Shown here piece by piece: positions 54,320 to 62,755 of a DNA stretch of 64,000 bases. The notes below the pieces were generated by a model. The model searched no databases. It was not told where the DNA came from and worked only from the letters and a program-made list of their open reading frames with translations. The DNA comes from Paenibacillus soyae. GTDB lineage: Bacteria; Bacillota; Bacilli; Paenibacillales; Paenibacillaceae. Each line of letters starts with the position of its first letter. The first letter of the stretch is position 1. The DNA is taken from the NCBI RefSeq assembly GCF_024623455.1, contig NZ_JANIPJ010000001.1, positions 124,001 through 188,000 on the forward strand. Direction: 5' to 3'. The position numbers and the translations under genes were made by a program.

Positions 54320-57300
54320 ATGAACAGATGGAGAACATCCGGAAGATGGACAAGCGCGATGCTGGCCGCTTTGTTGGCGGTCGGGACTACGACTGGCGGA
54401 TCGGCTCCCGCAGCCCGGGCAGCGACGGACAACAGCAACGTCGTCATTTCTCAGGTGTACGGAGGCGGAGGAAACAACGGCGCAACCTGGAAAAATGATT
54501 TTATCGAGCTGTACAACCCGACGGATGAGGCCATATCGCTTGACGGATGGCAGGTGCAGTATGCTTCGGCAACGGCAGCGTCCTGGCCGACGAGCGGCTC
54601 CAATATTCATGCGTTGACGGGAACGATACCTGCCGGCGGCTACTATCTGCTGCAGCAGGCGGCTGGGTCGGGAGGCACTGCCGATCTGCCGACGCCGGAC
54701 GCGATTGGAACGCTTACAATGGGCGCGACGAACGGCAAGGTGCGTCTGATTAACGCAAGCTCTGAGGTCGTCGATCTCGTCGGCTTCGGCTCCGCGAACG
54801 AGGCCGAGAGCGAGGCGACGCCTGTCTTGAGCAACTCGACGGCGGCGATACGCCTCGTGCTGTCCGGAGCGGGAAGAGGACTCGATACGAATAACAATAA
54901 GAGCGATTTTGCCGTTGGAGCGCCGGACCCTCGAAACTCCTCGTACGGGAGCGCGGTCGAGGCCGTTACTTCGAGCCCTGCGCCCGGAGCGGTGGTCCTA
55001 GGCACCGAGGTTACGCTGTCGACCGCGACGCCGGATGCCGCCATTTATTACCGAATCCAGCCGGCCGGCGAATACTCCTTATACAAAGGACCCATCGCGA
55101 TCATGCAGGATGCCGTCATTGAAGCCTACGCAACCAAAAACGGGCTGACCGACAGCCCGGTTCAAGCCTTCGCGTTCATAGCGGATTCCATCATGCCGAT
55201 ATTGGATGCCCGCGTATTGGCTGACGGAACGGCGGCTATCATCGAAGGTATAGTGACGCACAAAGAAACAAGCGGCGGCAAAAACAATCTCTACGTTCAA
55301 GATGATACAGCTGGTATCATCGTGCGCGGCGCCAATCTGGAGGCATCCGTCGGCGACCGCATTCGGGCTTCGGGTAAGACCCTGCAATATTTTGGCCTAG
55401 CAGAATTAGAGGTCGAAACGGCCGGCGTATCGGTGATTGAGCCCAATGCGGGAGTTCCGGAGCCTATGCCGATAACGGCAGCCTCGCTTGGCAAGGAGAA
55501 CGGAGAAGCGTTCGAAGGCGAATACGTCGAAGCGGGCAATGTGACGGCCGGAGCTTCGAACGCGTACAACGAGTTTACCGTATCGGACGGCGAAGGCGGC
55601 ACGATGCTGATCAAATCTCCGCTGCTCGAGACGGGCAAAACGTATGAAGCCGTACGCGGCGTCGTCACGTATTCGTTCAACAACTACATGCTCGTGCCGC
55701 GCTCCGAATATGACGTCATCGAACGCAGATTATCGGTGAAAGCATCGCCGTCTCCCACGTCATTCGTTCAGAAGGGGACGGCCGTAACGCTGACGACGCC
55801 GGCAAGCGGCGGCGCGATCTATTACACGACGGGCGGAAGCGAGCCGACTGCGGAAGCGGGGCAGCTATACACAACGCCGATTATTATTAGCGAAAATACG
55901 GTCGTCAAAGCCATCGTCGCGAAAGACGGGGAGATCAGCGACGTGTTCGAATTCGGCTACACCGTCCAGGAAACGTACGACGAGCTGGAAATTCACGATA
56001 TTCAAGGAGCGAGCCATGTATCGCCTTACGAGGGGCATTTGGTGAGCGGCGTACAAGGGGTCGTCACGATGCGTCGTCCGGACGGCAGTTGGTTTATTCA
56101 GGCTCCGGAAGCCGAGTGGGATGACTTGGACGCGACGTCGGAGGGCATTCTGATCGCGCCGGCTGCGGCCGTCATCGTCTCGGTCGGCGATCTCGTCACG
56201 GTTGGCGGGACGGTGCAGGAAGCGAAGGAGGAAGGCTACGCGGACGCCAAAGATTTATTCACGACGCGCATCTCCGCGACCTCGGTCACGGTCGATCAAC
56301 GCGAGCAGGCGCTGCCCGCGCCGATCGTCATCGGAGAAGATCGAGTGCAGCCGCTCACCGTCATTGACAATGACGGCAAGGCGACGTTCGATCCGGACCA
56401 GGACTCGCTGGACTTCTACGAAAGTCTGGAAGGCATGCGTCTGCAGGTGAACGATGCCCGAATCGTCGGACCGTTCAACTATGAAATTCCGGTGGTGCCC
56501 GGCCACGCGATGGGAACGGAAACGACGGAGGCGGGAGGCGTTATCCTGACGGGGGTGGATCTGAATCCTCAGCGGATCCTGATCGCCAAGGAACCGTCCG
56601 CCAAAGTGAAAACCGGGGACAAATTCACGGCTCCGATTATCGGCGTCCTGTCCTATGATTACAGCAATTATAAAATCATGCCGGAAGCTTTGCCGGATGT
56701 CGAGCAGAGCGGCAATGAGAGGGAAGCGGCATCGGTAACGCCCGCAGAAGACAAGCTGACGATCGCTTCCTTCAATATCGAGAATTTCTGGAACAATCCG
56801 AGCAGCTCCGAGACGTTAAGGAAGGAAAGGATCGCCGCGTCGATCGTCGATAACCTGAAATCCCCGGATATCGTGGCGCTGATCGAAGTGCAGGACAACA
56901 ACGGATCGGCAGATGACGGCACGACAGACGCGAAAGACAGCTACGAAGCCCTCATCAAGGCGATCGAGGAGCAGAACGGGCCAACTTACCTGTACACGGA
57001 TATCGCGCCCGAGGACGGCAAGGACGGCGGAGAGCCCGGCGGCAACATCCGGGCAGGTTATCTGTATAACCCCGAGCGCGTGAAGCTTGTCGTAGCGGAA
57101 GGCGGCAAGGGAGACGCCGTCACGGGCGTCGAGTACGGCGCGAAGGGACTTACGCTTAATCCGGGACGGATCGATCCGACCAACGAAGCGTTCGAGGCAT
57201 CCCGCAAGCCGCTTGCCGCGGAGTTCGAATTCAAGGGCGATCGAGTGGTAGTCATCGCGAACCATTTCAATTCCAAAGGCGGGGACGAGGCGCCTTACGG

Positions 57301-58366
57301 CGCCGTACAACCGCTTCCGGAGACGCTCGGCAGCGAGGCGCAGAGGCATAAAATCGCGAAGATCGTTCACGATTTTGCTTCAAGCATCCTGCAGAAGAAC
57401 AAAAAAGCCAACGTCGTCGTGCTGGGCGACTTGAACGACTTCCAATTCTCCCGCACGCTGGACTTGACCAAAGGCAGCATCATGGAGAATTTGGTCGATG
57501 CGCTTCCGGTTAACGAACGCTATTCCTACATCTATCAAGGCAATTCCCAGACGCTGGACCATATTCTCGTGAACAAAAAGCTGGCTAAGCACGCGAGGAT
57601 CGACATCGTGCACATCAATGCCGATTTCGACCGTTCGCAAGGGCGGGTGAGCGACCATGATCCGCTGCTTACACAGTTGGACCTGAAGGCGAAGCGGGCC
57701 GAGGACGATTATGTTCCGCCGCTCACGCCGAACCCTAATCCGGGTCCGGATCCAAAACCGGAAAAGCCGGATGACGAGGACGGCGGAGCCGGGGAAGAAA
57801 AGCCACCGGTCAAGCATACTGACGTAGCCGGGCATTGGGCGCTCGAGTCGATCGGCAAAGCCGTGCGTCTTGGATTCATCGCAGGTTATGGCGACGGCAC
57901 CTTCCGCCCGGACAACAACGCGACGAGGGCGGAGTTCGCGGTCATGCTGGGCAAGGCGCTTGGTTTGGAGGAAGAGGCCGCGGGGACGGCGAGCTTCCCG
58001 GACCAGGACGATATTCCTTCTTGGGCCCGCTCATTTGTTGCTCTGTTAGCGGAGGAGAAGGTGGTCGGAGGCTATGAGGACGGCACCTTCCGCCCGATGA
58101 ATCAAGTGAGCCGCACGGAAATGACGGTTATGCTGGTTCGCGCTCTAGGCTTGGATACAACCCAGTACGAAGGAGAGAACACGCCGTTCACGGATGACGA
58201 GGACATCCCGTCATGGTCGAAGCCTTACATTGCGGCCGCGTTTAAGGCCGGCCTTATCCAAGGAATGAGCGGCAATCGGTTCGTCCCGGACGACAAAGCG
58301 ACCCGCGCGGAGATCGTCACGATTCTGCTGCGAGCCTTGGAGAAGCTGGATACCGCCGCGAAGTGA
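54320..58366 (+). CDS. SLH-anchored multidomain extracellular nuclease
   Basis: A 1348-residue secreted protein. After the signal peptide (cleavage near ARAA) come a lamin-tail domain (about 40-205, VVISQVYGGGGNNGATWKND), a chitobiase C-terminal-like beta-domain (about 215-290), an OB-fold-like region (about 295-470), a second chitobiase-like domain (about 475-550) and a second OB-like region (to about 800). The catalytic endonuclease/exonuclease/phosphatase domain follows: FNIENF near 818, LIEVQD near 855, NHFNSKGG near 980, GDLND near 1035 and SDHDP near 1111. A Pro-rich linker and three SLH repeats (about 1171, 1235, 1297) end it. It likely degrades extracellular DNA at the cell surface for phosphate or nutrients. 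Confidence 0.92.
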   Translation: MNRWRTSGRWTSAMLAALLAVGTTTGGSAPAARAATDNSNVVISQVYGGGGNNGATWKNDFIELYNPTDEAISLDGWQVQYASATAASWPTSGSNIHALTGTIPAGGYYLLQQAAGSGGTADLPTPDAIGTLTMGATNGKVRLINASSEVVDLVGFGSANEAESEATPVLSNSTAAIRLVLSGAGRGLDTNNNKSDFAVGAPDPRNSSYGSAVEAVTSSPAPGAVVLGTEVTLSTATPDAAIYYRIQPAGEYSLYKGPIAIMQDAVIEAYATKNGLTDSPVQAFAFIADSIMPILDARVLADGTAAIIEGIVTHKETSGGKNNLYVQDDTAGIIVRGANLEASVGDRIRASGKTLQYFGLAELEVETAGVSVIEPNAGVPEPMPITAASLGKENGEAFEGEYVEAGNVTAGASNAYNEFTVSDGEGGTMLIKSPLLETGKTYEAVRGVVTYSFNNYMLVPRSEYDVIERRLSVKASPSPTSFVQKGTAVTLTTPASGGAIYYTTGGSEPTAEAGQLYTTPIIISENTVVKAIVAKDGEISDVFEFGYTVQETYDELEIHDIQGASHVSPYEGHLVSGVQGVVTMRRPDGSWFIQAPEAEWDDLDATSEGILIAPAAAVIVSVGDLVTVGGTVQEAKEEGYADAKDLFTTRISATSVTVDQREQALPAPIVIGEDRVQPLTVIDNDGKATFDPDQDSLDFYESLEGMRLQVNDARIVGPFNYEIPVVPGHAMGTETTEAGGVILTGVDLNPQRILIAKEPSAKVKTGDKFTAPIIGVLSYDYSNYKIMPEALPDVEQSGNEREAASVTPAEDKLTIASFNIENFWNNPSSSETLRKERIAASIVDNLKSPDIVALIEVQDNNGSADDGTTDAKDSYEALIKAIEEQNGPTYLYTDIAPEDGKDGGEPGGNIRAGYLYNPERVKLVVAEGGKGDAVTGVEYGAKGLTLNPGRIDPTNEAFEASRKPLAAEFEFKGDRVVVIANHFNSKGGDEAPYGAVQPLPETLGSEAQRHKIAKIVHDFASSILQKNKKANVVVLGDLNDFQFSRTLDLTKGSIMENLVDALPVNERYSYIYQGNSQTLDHILVNKKLAKHARIDIVHINADFDRSQGRVSDHDPLLTQLDLKAKRAEDDYVPPLTPNPNPGPDPKPEKPDDEDGGAGEEKPPVKHTDVAGHWALESIGKAVRLGFIAGYGDGTFRPDNNATRAEFAVMLGKALGLEEEAAGTASFPDQDDIPSWARSFVALLAEEKVVGGYEDGTFRPMNQVSRTEMTVMLVRALGLDTTQYEGENTPFTDDEDIPSWSKPYIAAAFKAGLIQGMSGNRFVPDDKATRAEIVTILLRALEKLDTAAK

Positions 58367-58387
58367 CGCGGCTCGCTGCATAACGAA

Positions 58388-58422
58388 CAGAACCGCCTCG
58401 AGACGAGTCCGAGGCGGTTCTG
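58388..58422. terminator. Terminator-like hairpin between convergent genes
   Basis: CAGAACCGCCTCG pairs perfectly with CGAGGCGGTTCTG around a nine-base loop, 20 bases after the nuclease stop. There is no real T-run on either side, so its efficiency is uncertain. Confidence 0.65.
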
Positions 58423-58446
58423 TGTGCGCGTAACTATAAATTCCTG

Positions 58447-58893
58447 CTAGTCTACCGACAAATAAGCGACGGCTCTCTGCTGAAGAACGGACTCTTCGGA
58501 AGGCGCCTTATCAGACGTCACGCCCGCTCTCTCCAAAGCCTCGTTCTGAAGCTGCTGAACGGCATCCGTCACGAGACGGAACGCTCGCTTCTCCGGGTTG
58601 ATGGATTGGTCGATTTGCCCGGCGAGCTGCGACGTCAGGGCAGCGAACGGGAATCGTCCGATAAAGCCTCGCAGCAGCGGGCTCCAACGGTCGAGCTGAA
58701 GGCTGGGTTCGCTATCGCTGACGAAATGCTCGCTCCAGCCGTAGCCGAGGTCGCTGGTCACTCGCAGGCAGACGCGGTAGCCGGCCGAGTCTACGGCAAG
58801 CGCGGGAATGACGAAAACTTCGATGCGGGTAACGCTCAAGTACTGGGGCTGTTCCGAAGGGAATGAGGAATCTTGCAGGGATAATGACAACAT
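58447..58893 (-). CDS. Hypothetical protein (148 aa)
   Basis: A 148-residue soluble protein. The segment SVTRIEVFVIPALAVDSAGYRVCLRVTSDLGYGWSEHF (about 20-57) faintly recalls the N-terminal capping domain of enolase-superfamily enzymes (IxxIEv...vrvxTdxGxxGwGE), but the barrel is absent, so this may be chance or a reused fold. The C-terminal half is helical (QLAGQIDQSINPEKRAFRLVTDAVQQLQ). ATG 58893 follows AAAGGAGAG at good spacing; an upstream in-frame ATG at 58917 lacks it. I do not recognise a characterised family. Confidence 0.6.
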   Translation of the reverse strand: MLSLSLQDSSFPSEQPQYLSVTRIEVFVIPALAVDSAGYRVCLRVTSDLGYGWSEHFVSDSEPSLQLDRWSPLLRGFIGRFPFAALTSQLAGQIDQSINPEKRAFRLVTDAVQQLQNEALERAGVTSDKAPSEESVLQQRAVAYLSVD

Positions 58894-59257
58894 AAGACAT
58901 CTCTCCTTTGTCCGCATACGAGGTTAGCTGTCGGATTCGGGCTAGAGAGTAGACCCTACCGGGGGTACAAATCCCCGGATTCACCCCTTGCGAACGTTCG
59001 GCTGCCGCACTTCGCGGCTCCGGGCTCGCTTTGGTTCCCCCGCTTTTTCCAAAAAGGAAAAATTAAGCGATAATGTTTACATAATATTTTAGCGCTAAAG
59101 CATCCGTTTGTAAATGGCTGAATGGGTGGGTGTACGAGCGGTTGACCTAAATATCCAAAAACCGACAATATTGCTTTGCGTTCCCGCGGTTTTTCAAGTA
59201 TGATGGTAGATAAAACTAAACTGATGAACTCATGTTCAAATCAAAGGAGCAGCAAAC
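58894..59257 (+). promoter_or_regulatory. Divergent control region with aldolase promoter
   Basis: These 364 bases lie between divergent genes. The aldolase promoter is TTGCGT (59176-59181) and TATGAT (59199-59204), 17 bases apart. An AT-rich segment holds the perfect palindrome TTTAGCGCTAAA (59088-59099), a possible operator. GC-rich inverted sequence (CCGGGGG...CCCCGG near 58960-58977) lies near the minus-strand gene. No coding frame is supported. Confidence 0.55.
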
Positions 59258-60214
59258 ATGCATTCGAAAACTAGTCATTGCAAGATAGTCGATTGTACAA
59301 TACGTGACGGCGGACTCGTCAATAACTGGGATTTCAGCGTCGAGTTTGTCCAGCACCTTTATAATAGCTTGAACGAAGCTGGCGTCGACTATATGGAGAT
59401 CGGCTACAAGAATTCGCCTAAGCTTCTTAAAGGGGCCGAAAGCGCGGGCCCATGGCGTTTCCTGAACGACGACTTCCTGCGCAAAGTCATTCCGAACAAA
59501 GGCAATACGAAGCTGTCCGCTCTGGTAGACATCGGCCGAGTCGACGAGAACGACATTCTGCCGCGCAGCGAGAGCTTGCTCGACCTGATCCGCGTCGCTT
59601 GCTATATCCAAGACGTGGACAAGGCGCTCGAGCTGGTGCAGGTGTTCCACGACCGCGGATACGAGACAACGCTGAATATTATGGCGCTGTCGAACGTCAT
59701 GGAGAACCAATTGATCGAGGCGTTCCAGCAGATCAGCGAAAGCGTCGTAGACGTGGTCTACATCGTAGACTCCTACGGCAGCCTGAAGCCGGATGACTTC
59801 AGCTACCTGGTGGACAAGTTCCAGCATCACCTGCCGAACAAGCGGCTTGGCATTCACGCGCACAACAACCTGCAGCTGGCGTTCGCCAACACGCTGCTCG
59901 CGGCGAACAAGGGCGTAGAGCTTCTGGACGCTTCCGTGTACGGCATGGGCCGGGCGGCGGGCAACTGCAACACGGAGCTGCTCGTATCCGAGCTGAAGAA
60001 TCCGAAGTACAACCTGCGCCCGGTTCTGGACATGATCGAGAAATACATGATTCCGCTTCGCGAGAAGGAAGAGTGGGGCTACATCATTCCTTACATGATT
60101 ACCGGCATTCTCGACGAGCATCCTCGCTCGGCAATGGCGCTTCGCGCATCGGAGGATAAGGACAAAGCGGTCGACTTCTACGATCGCCTGACGACTCCGG
60201 AAATTTCCAAATAA
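59258..60214 (+). CDS. Aldolase of the DRE-TIM (HMG-CoA lyase-like) family
   Basis: A 318-residue TIM-barrel aldolase-type protein. The catalytic metal/loop motif DCTIRDGGLVNNWDF is at residues 12-26 and the metal-binding HAHNN near 202-206, with YGMGRAAGNCNTELL near 226-240. The closest group is 4-hydroxy-2-oxovalerate aldolase-like proteins, but the usual acylating dehydrogenase partner is missing here, so the substrate is unknown. It has its own promoter and terminator and AAAGGAG before the ATG. Confidence 0.85.
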   Translation: MHSKTSHCKIVDCTIRDGGLVNNWDFSVEFVQHLYNSLNEAGVDYMEIGYKNSPKLLKGAESAGPWRFLNDDFLRKVIPNKGNTKLSALVDIGRVDENDILPRSESLLDLIRVACYIQDVDKALELVQVFHDRGYETTLNIMALSNVMENQLIEAFQQISESVVDVVYIVDSYGSLKPDDFSYLVDKFQHHLPNKRLGIHAHNNLQLAFANTLLAANKGVELLDASVYGMGRAAGNCNTELLVSELKNPKYNLRPVLDMIEKYMIPLREKEEWGYIIPYMITGILDEHPRSAMALRASEDKDKAVDFYDRLTTPEISK

Positions 60215-60226
60215 TAATAATACGAG

Positions 60227-60276
60227 AAGGCGCTTGCCGCATCCGCAGACAAACTGCGGCCCGGCAAGCGCCTTTT
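60227..60276 (+). terminator. Terminator after the aldolase gene
   Basis: AAGGCGCTTGCCG (60227-60239) pairs with CGGCAAGCGCCTT (60262-60274), with CCGCAG/CTGCGG forming an inner stem, and TTTTG follows. Confidence 0.92.
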
Positions 60277-60288
60277 GCCATTATTCGG

Positions 60289-60600
60289 TTAGGCTTGAGT
60301 CAACGGACCTTCGCCGCGGATCGCCGCCGCGCTATTCCTCTCGTTCGGGTGCAAATACCCGATTCCCGTCCACGTCTCACCGGACTCGGCCGTCGCGAGA
60401 AGCTCGACCCTAAGGTCTTCGCTTTGCCCGAACGAAGCCAGCAGCGCGGCATCGTCGATGCCTTCCGCATCGATGTACCACAGCTTGTCGCCGTACTGCG
60501 TGACGATGACGAGATCCGCTTTGCGGAAGCCGAGCGCGCGGAATCGATGCTCGTCATTGTTTATCGTAATGCTTCGGAGCCCGATCGTCTCCATGTCCAT
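60289..60600 (-). CDS. Hypothetical protein (103 aa)
   Basis: A 103-residue acidic soluble protein starting MDMETIGLRSITINNDEHRFRALGF. It has one aromatic patch (QYGDKLWYIDAEGID) and no membrane segment or known motif. GGTGGAAGG precedes the ATG. It lies 48 bases downstream of the glutamate dehydrogenase gene on the same strand and may share its message. Function unknown. Confidence 0.6.
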   Translation of the reverse strand: MDMETIGLRSITINNDEHRFRALGFRKADLVIVTQYGDKLWYIDAEGIDDAALLASFGQSEDLRVELLATAESGETWTGIGYLHPNERNSAAAIRGEGPLTQA

Positions 60601-60648
60601 TTCCTTCCACCTCCCCTGGCGCGAATGGCAGCAGCGCCGCTAAAAGCG

Positions 60649-62028
60649 TCAATATAGCTTGCCTTGCCTGTAAAGCACGGAAGACAGCTTCATGACCGCA
60701 TGAACGAAGCAATTTTGCCGGAGCGGGAGCGGGTCCCCGAAGTAAGCCGGCAGAATGCTGTTCATCGTTTTTTGCATTTTGGCGTACAGCTGCTTATAAA
60801 TTTCCTCTTCCGAATAAAACTGCGTTTCCCTGCCCTGAAGCCACTCGAAATAAGAAACGATGACGCCTCCGGCGTTGGCCAGAATATCGGGAATGATAAC
60901 GGTGCCTTTGGCGGCGAGCTCTTCGTCCGCTTCCCCCGTGATCGGGGCGTTCGCGCCTTCGATGATGATGCTCGCTTTGACCTGTTCGACGTTGTCCTTG
61001 CGAATCTGATCCTCCAGCGCCGCCAGGAACAGTACGTTGACGTTCAGATAGAGAACGGCTTCCCTGTCCATAATTTGGGCTCTCGCGCCGCATGCCGTCA
61101 ATGCGGCCTCCGTGGCGGGCAGATCGCCCCGGTTTGCGCTGGCGTAAGCGATGAGCGCCGGTATGTCGAGCCCTTCCTCGTTATACAGCGTTACGCTTCG
61201 GTCGCTGACGGCCACGACTTTGCCGCGGATGGCGGAGCATTTGTAAGCCTCCATAGCCGTGACGGAGCCGACGTTGCCGAAGCCCTGGACCGCAATGGTC
61301 AGAGGCTTGTCGGCATGCGCAAGGGCGGTGGCGGCGAATACGTTCGAGCTGCCGGCCAGCCAGCCTTTGTTGTCGCGCAGGAAGTCGTGCATGAGGTAGC
61401 GGAACGAGAAGTATACCCCTTTGCCCGTCGCTTCCCTGCGGCCCAAGGAGCCGCCGCTGATAATGCTTTTGCCCGTGAAGCTGCCTAGGTAAGGGGAGCC
61501 GGGGTGAATACTCTTGTATTCCGCCATCATCCAGTCCATCTCCCGCTCGCCCGTGCCCATGTCCGGGGCGGGAATATCCTTGTCGGGACCGAGGACGTCG
61601 GCGAAGTATTGCACGTACTTCTTGCAAATTTGGTAGAGCTCCTTCTCGGAGTAGCCTCGCGGGTTAATGACGACGCCACCCTTGCCTCCGCCGAACGGAA
61701 CCTCGTGCAGCGCGTTCTTCAGCGTCATGAGAGCCGCGAGATTGGTGACTTCTTCTTCGTTCACGGATTCGTGGAATCGAATGCCGCCCTTGTACGGCCC
61801 GAGCGCATCGTTATGCTGGATGCGGAACGCGGGAATCCGAACGACGCTGCCGTTCTCGAGCGCGATGCGAAGAAACGCTTTATGCACCTTGTTCGGAGTC
61901 GATAGAATGGCGGCAAGCGATTGGAAGGCTTGCGCCCTGCGCTGGTCTTGCAGCTGAGGCAGGAACGAGGAATCGTCCATAAGCGCATTGAGGGATTGTT
62001 GAACAATAGCTCCGGTTTGACTTGCCAT
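60649..62028 (-). CDS. Glu/Leu/Phe/Val dehydrogenase (glutamate dehydrogenase type)
   Basis: A 459-residue hexameric amino acid dehydrogenase. Substrate-binding motifs are GPYKGGIRFHESV near 75-87 and the signature VPFGGGKGGVVINPRG near 108-123 with the catalytic Lys. The dinucleotide-binding VQGFGNVGSVTAMEA lies near 248-262 and IIEGANAPIT near 354-363. It most likely interconverts glutamate and 2-oxoglutarate, but Leu/Val enzymes share these motifs. It is longer than the 424-residue RocG because of inserted segments such as DFLRDNKGWLAGSSN. ATG 62028 is nine bases after AAGGAGG. Confidence 0.92.
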   Translation of the reverse strand: MASQTGAIVQQSLNALMDDSSFLPQLQDQRRAQAFQSLAAILSTPNKVHKAFLRIALENGSVVRIPAFRIQHNDALGPYKGGIRFHESVNEEEVTNLAALMTLKNALHEVPFGGGKGGVVINPRGYSEKELYQICKKYVQYFADVLGPDKDIPAPDMGTGEREMDWMMAEYKSIHPGSPYLGSFTGKSIISGGSLGRREATGKGVYFSFRYLMHDFLRDNKGWLAGSSNVFAATALAHADKPLTIAVQGFGNVGSVTAMEAYKCSAIRGKVVAVSDRSVTLYNEEGLDIPALIAYASANRGDLPATEAALTACGARAQIMDREAVLYLNVNVLFLAALEDQIRKDNVEQVKASIIIEGANAPITGEADEELAAKGTVIIPDILANAGGVIVSYFEWLQGRETQFYSEEEIYKQLYAKMQKTMNSILPAYFGDPLPLRQNCFVHAVMKLSSVLYRQGKLY

Positions 62029-62069
62029 GGATAAACAACCTCCTTGTCGATTCAATCGTGCTCCGTTCG

Positions 62070-62129
62070 ATTGTACCATATCTTGCCTATCCCTTCGAAA
62101 TCGGCGATAATGTTAGGAAAGTTAACATT
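62070..62129 (-). promoter_or_regulatory. Glutamate dehydrogenase promoter and upstream inverted repeat
   Basis: On the minus strand an extended -10 (TGG-TACAAT, plus 62070-62078) lies about 34 bases before the leader start and the coding region; no clear -35 is seen. Upstream, AATGTTA (62109-62115) and TAACATT (62123-62129) form a 7-7-7 inverted repeat that could bind a regulator of either divergent gene. Confidence 0.5.
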
Positions 62130-62169
62130 TCAAAAAAACGGGCATTCATCATCGAACAGGAGGCGTACG

Positions 62170-62574
62170 ATGTCAGACATTCGGGTATTTATTTATGGCT
62201 CGCTGCTGCCGGGACACAGCAATCATCATGTCGTATCGTCTTATGTGACAAGCTATGAGCCGGGGGAAATCGAAGGCCGGTTGGTCGATTACGGACCGTA
62301 TCCCGCGGCTGTCAGGGACCGGCGCGATACGCTGCGCGGGACCGGAACGATTCGAGGGCAGTGGATAACGGTTGGCCGCGCGGGACTTGCGGCGATGGAC
62401 ATTCTGGAAGAGTTCGCGGGCATCGAGGAGAACAATGAATACGATCGCGTCTGGGCGAGAGACATCCGGAAACCCGGCGTGCAAGGATGGGTGTACGTAT
62501 GGGAGTCGGACCGGGGGTATCCGGCGATCGAGGACTCGTATTGGCCGGATTATTGGGCAAGGAAAAGCGGATAA
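62170..62574 (+). CDS. Gamma-glutamylcyclotransferase family protein
   Basis: A 134-residue AIG2/GGCT-fold protein. The substrate-loop motif VFIYGSLLPG is at residues 6-15, the likely catalytic Glu lies in EFAGIEENNEYDR near 81-93, and WVYVW follows near 106-110. Family members release 5-oxoproline from gamma-glutamyl compounds. The substrate here is unknown. It is divergent from the glutamate dehydrogenase. CAGGAGG precedes the ATG. Confidence 0.88.
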   Translation: MSDIRVFIYGSLLPGHSNHHVVSSYVTSYEPGEIEGRLVDYGPYPAAVRDRRDTLRGTGTIRGQWITVGRAGLAAMDILEEFAGIEENNEYDRVWARDIRKPGVQGWVYVWESDRGYPAIEDSYWPDYWARKSG

Positions 62575-62583
62575 GGAACGAAG

Positions 62584-62626
62584 GGGCACCGGTCGAAAGC
62601 GCGAGCTTGAGACGGTGCCCTTTTTG
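62584..62626 (+). terminator. Terminator after the gamma-glutamylcyclotransferase
   Basis: GGGCACCG-GTC (62584-62594) pairs with GAC-GGTGCCC (62611-62620) around a 16-base loop, followed by TTTTTG. Confidence 0.85.
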
Positions 62627-62755
62627 CCGCCCGCCCTTGCTTCTCCTCTCGGCGGACTCTTCCGCCGGGCCTGCCGCGAAAGGCGGTTCATTGTTCTTTT
62701 GCCCGGCGTCTAGTAAACTAAATTCGAGCACCGGAGAAGGAAGGGAAAGAATATA

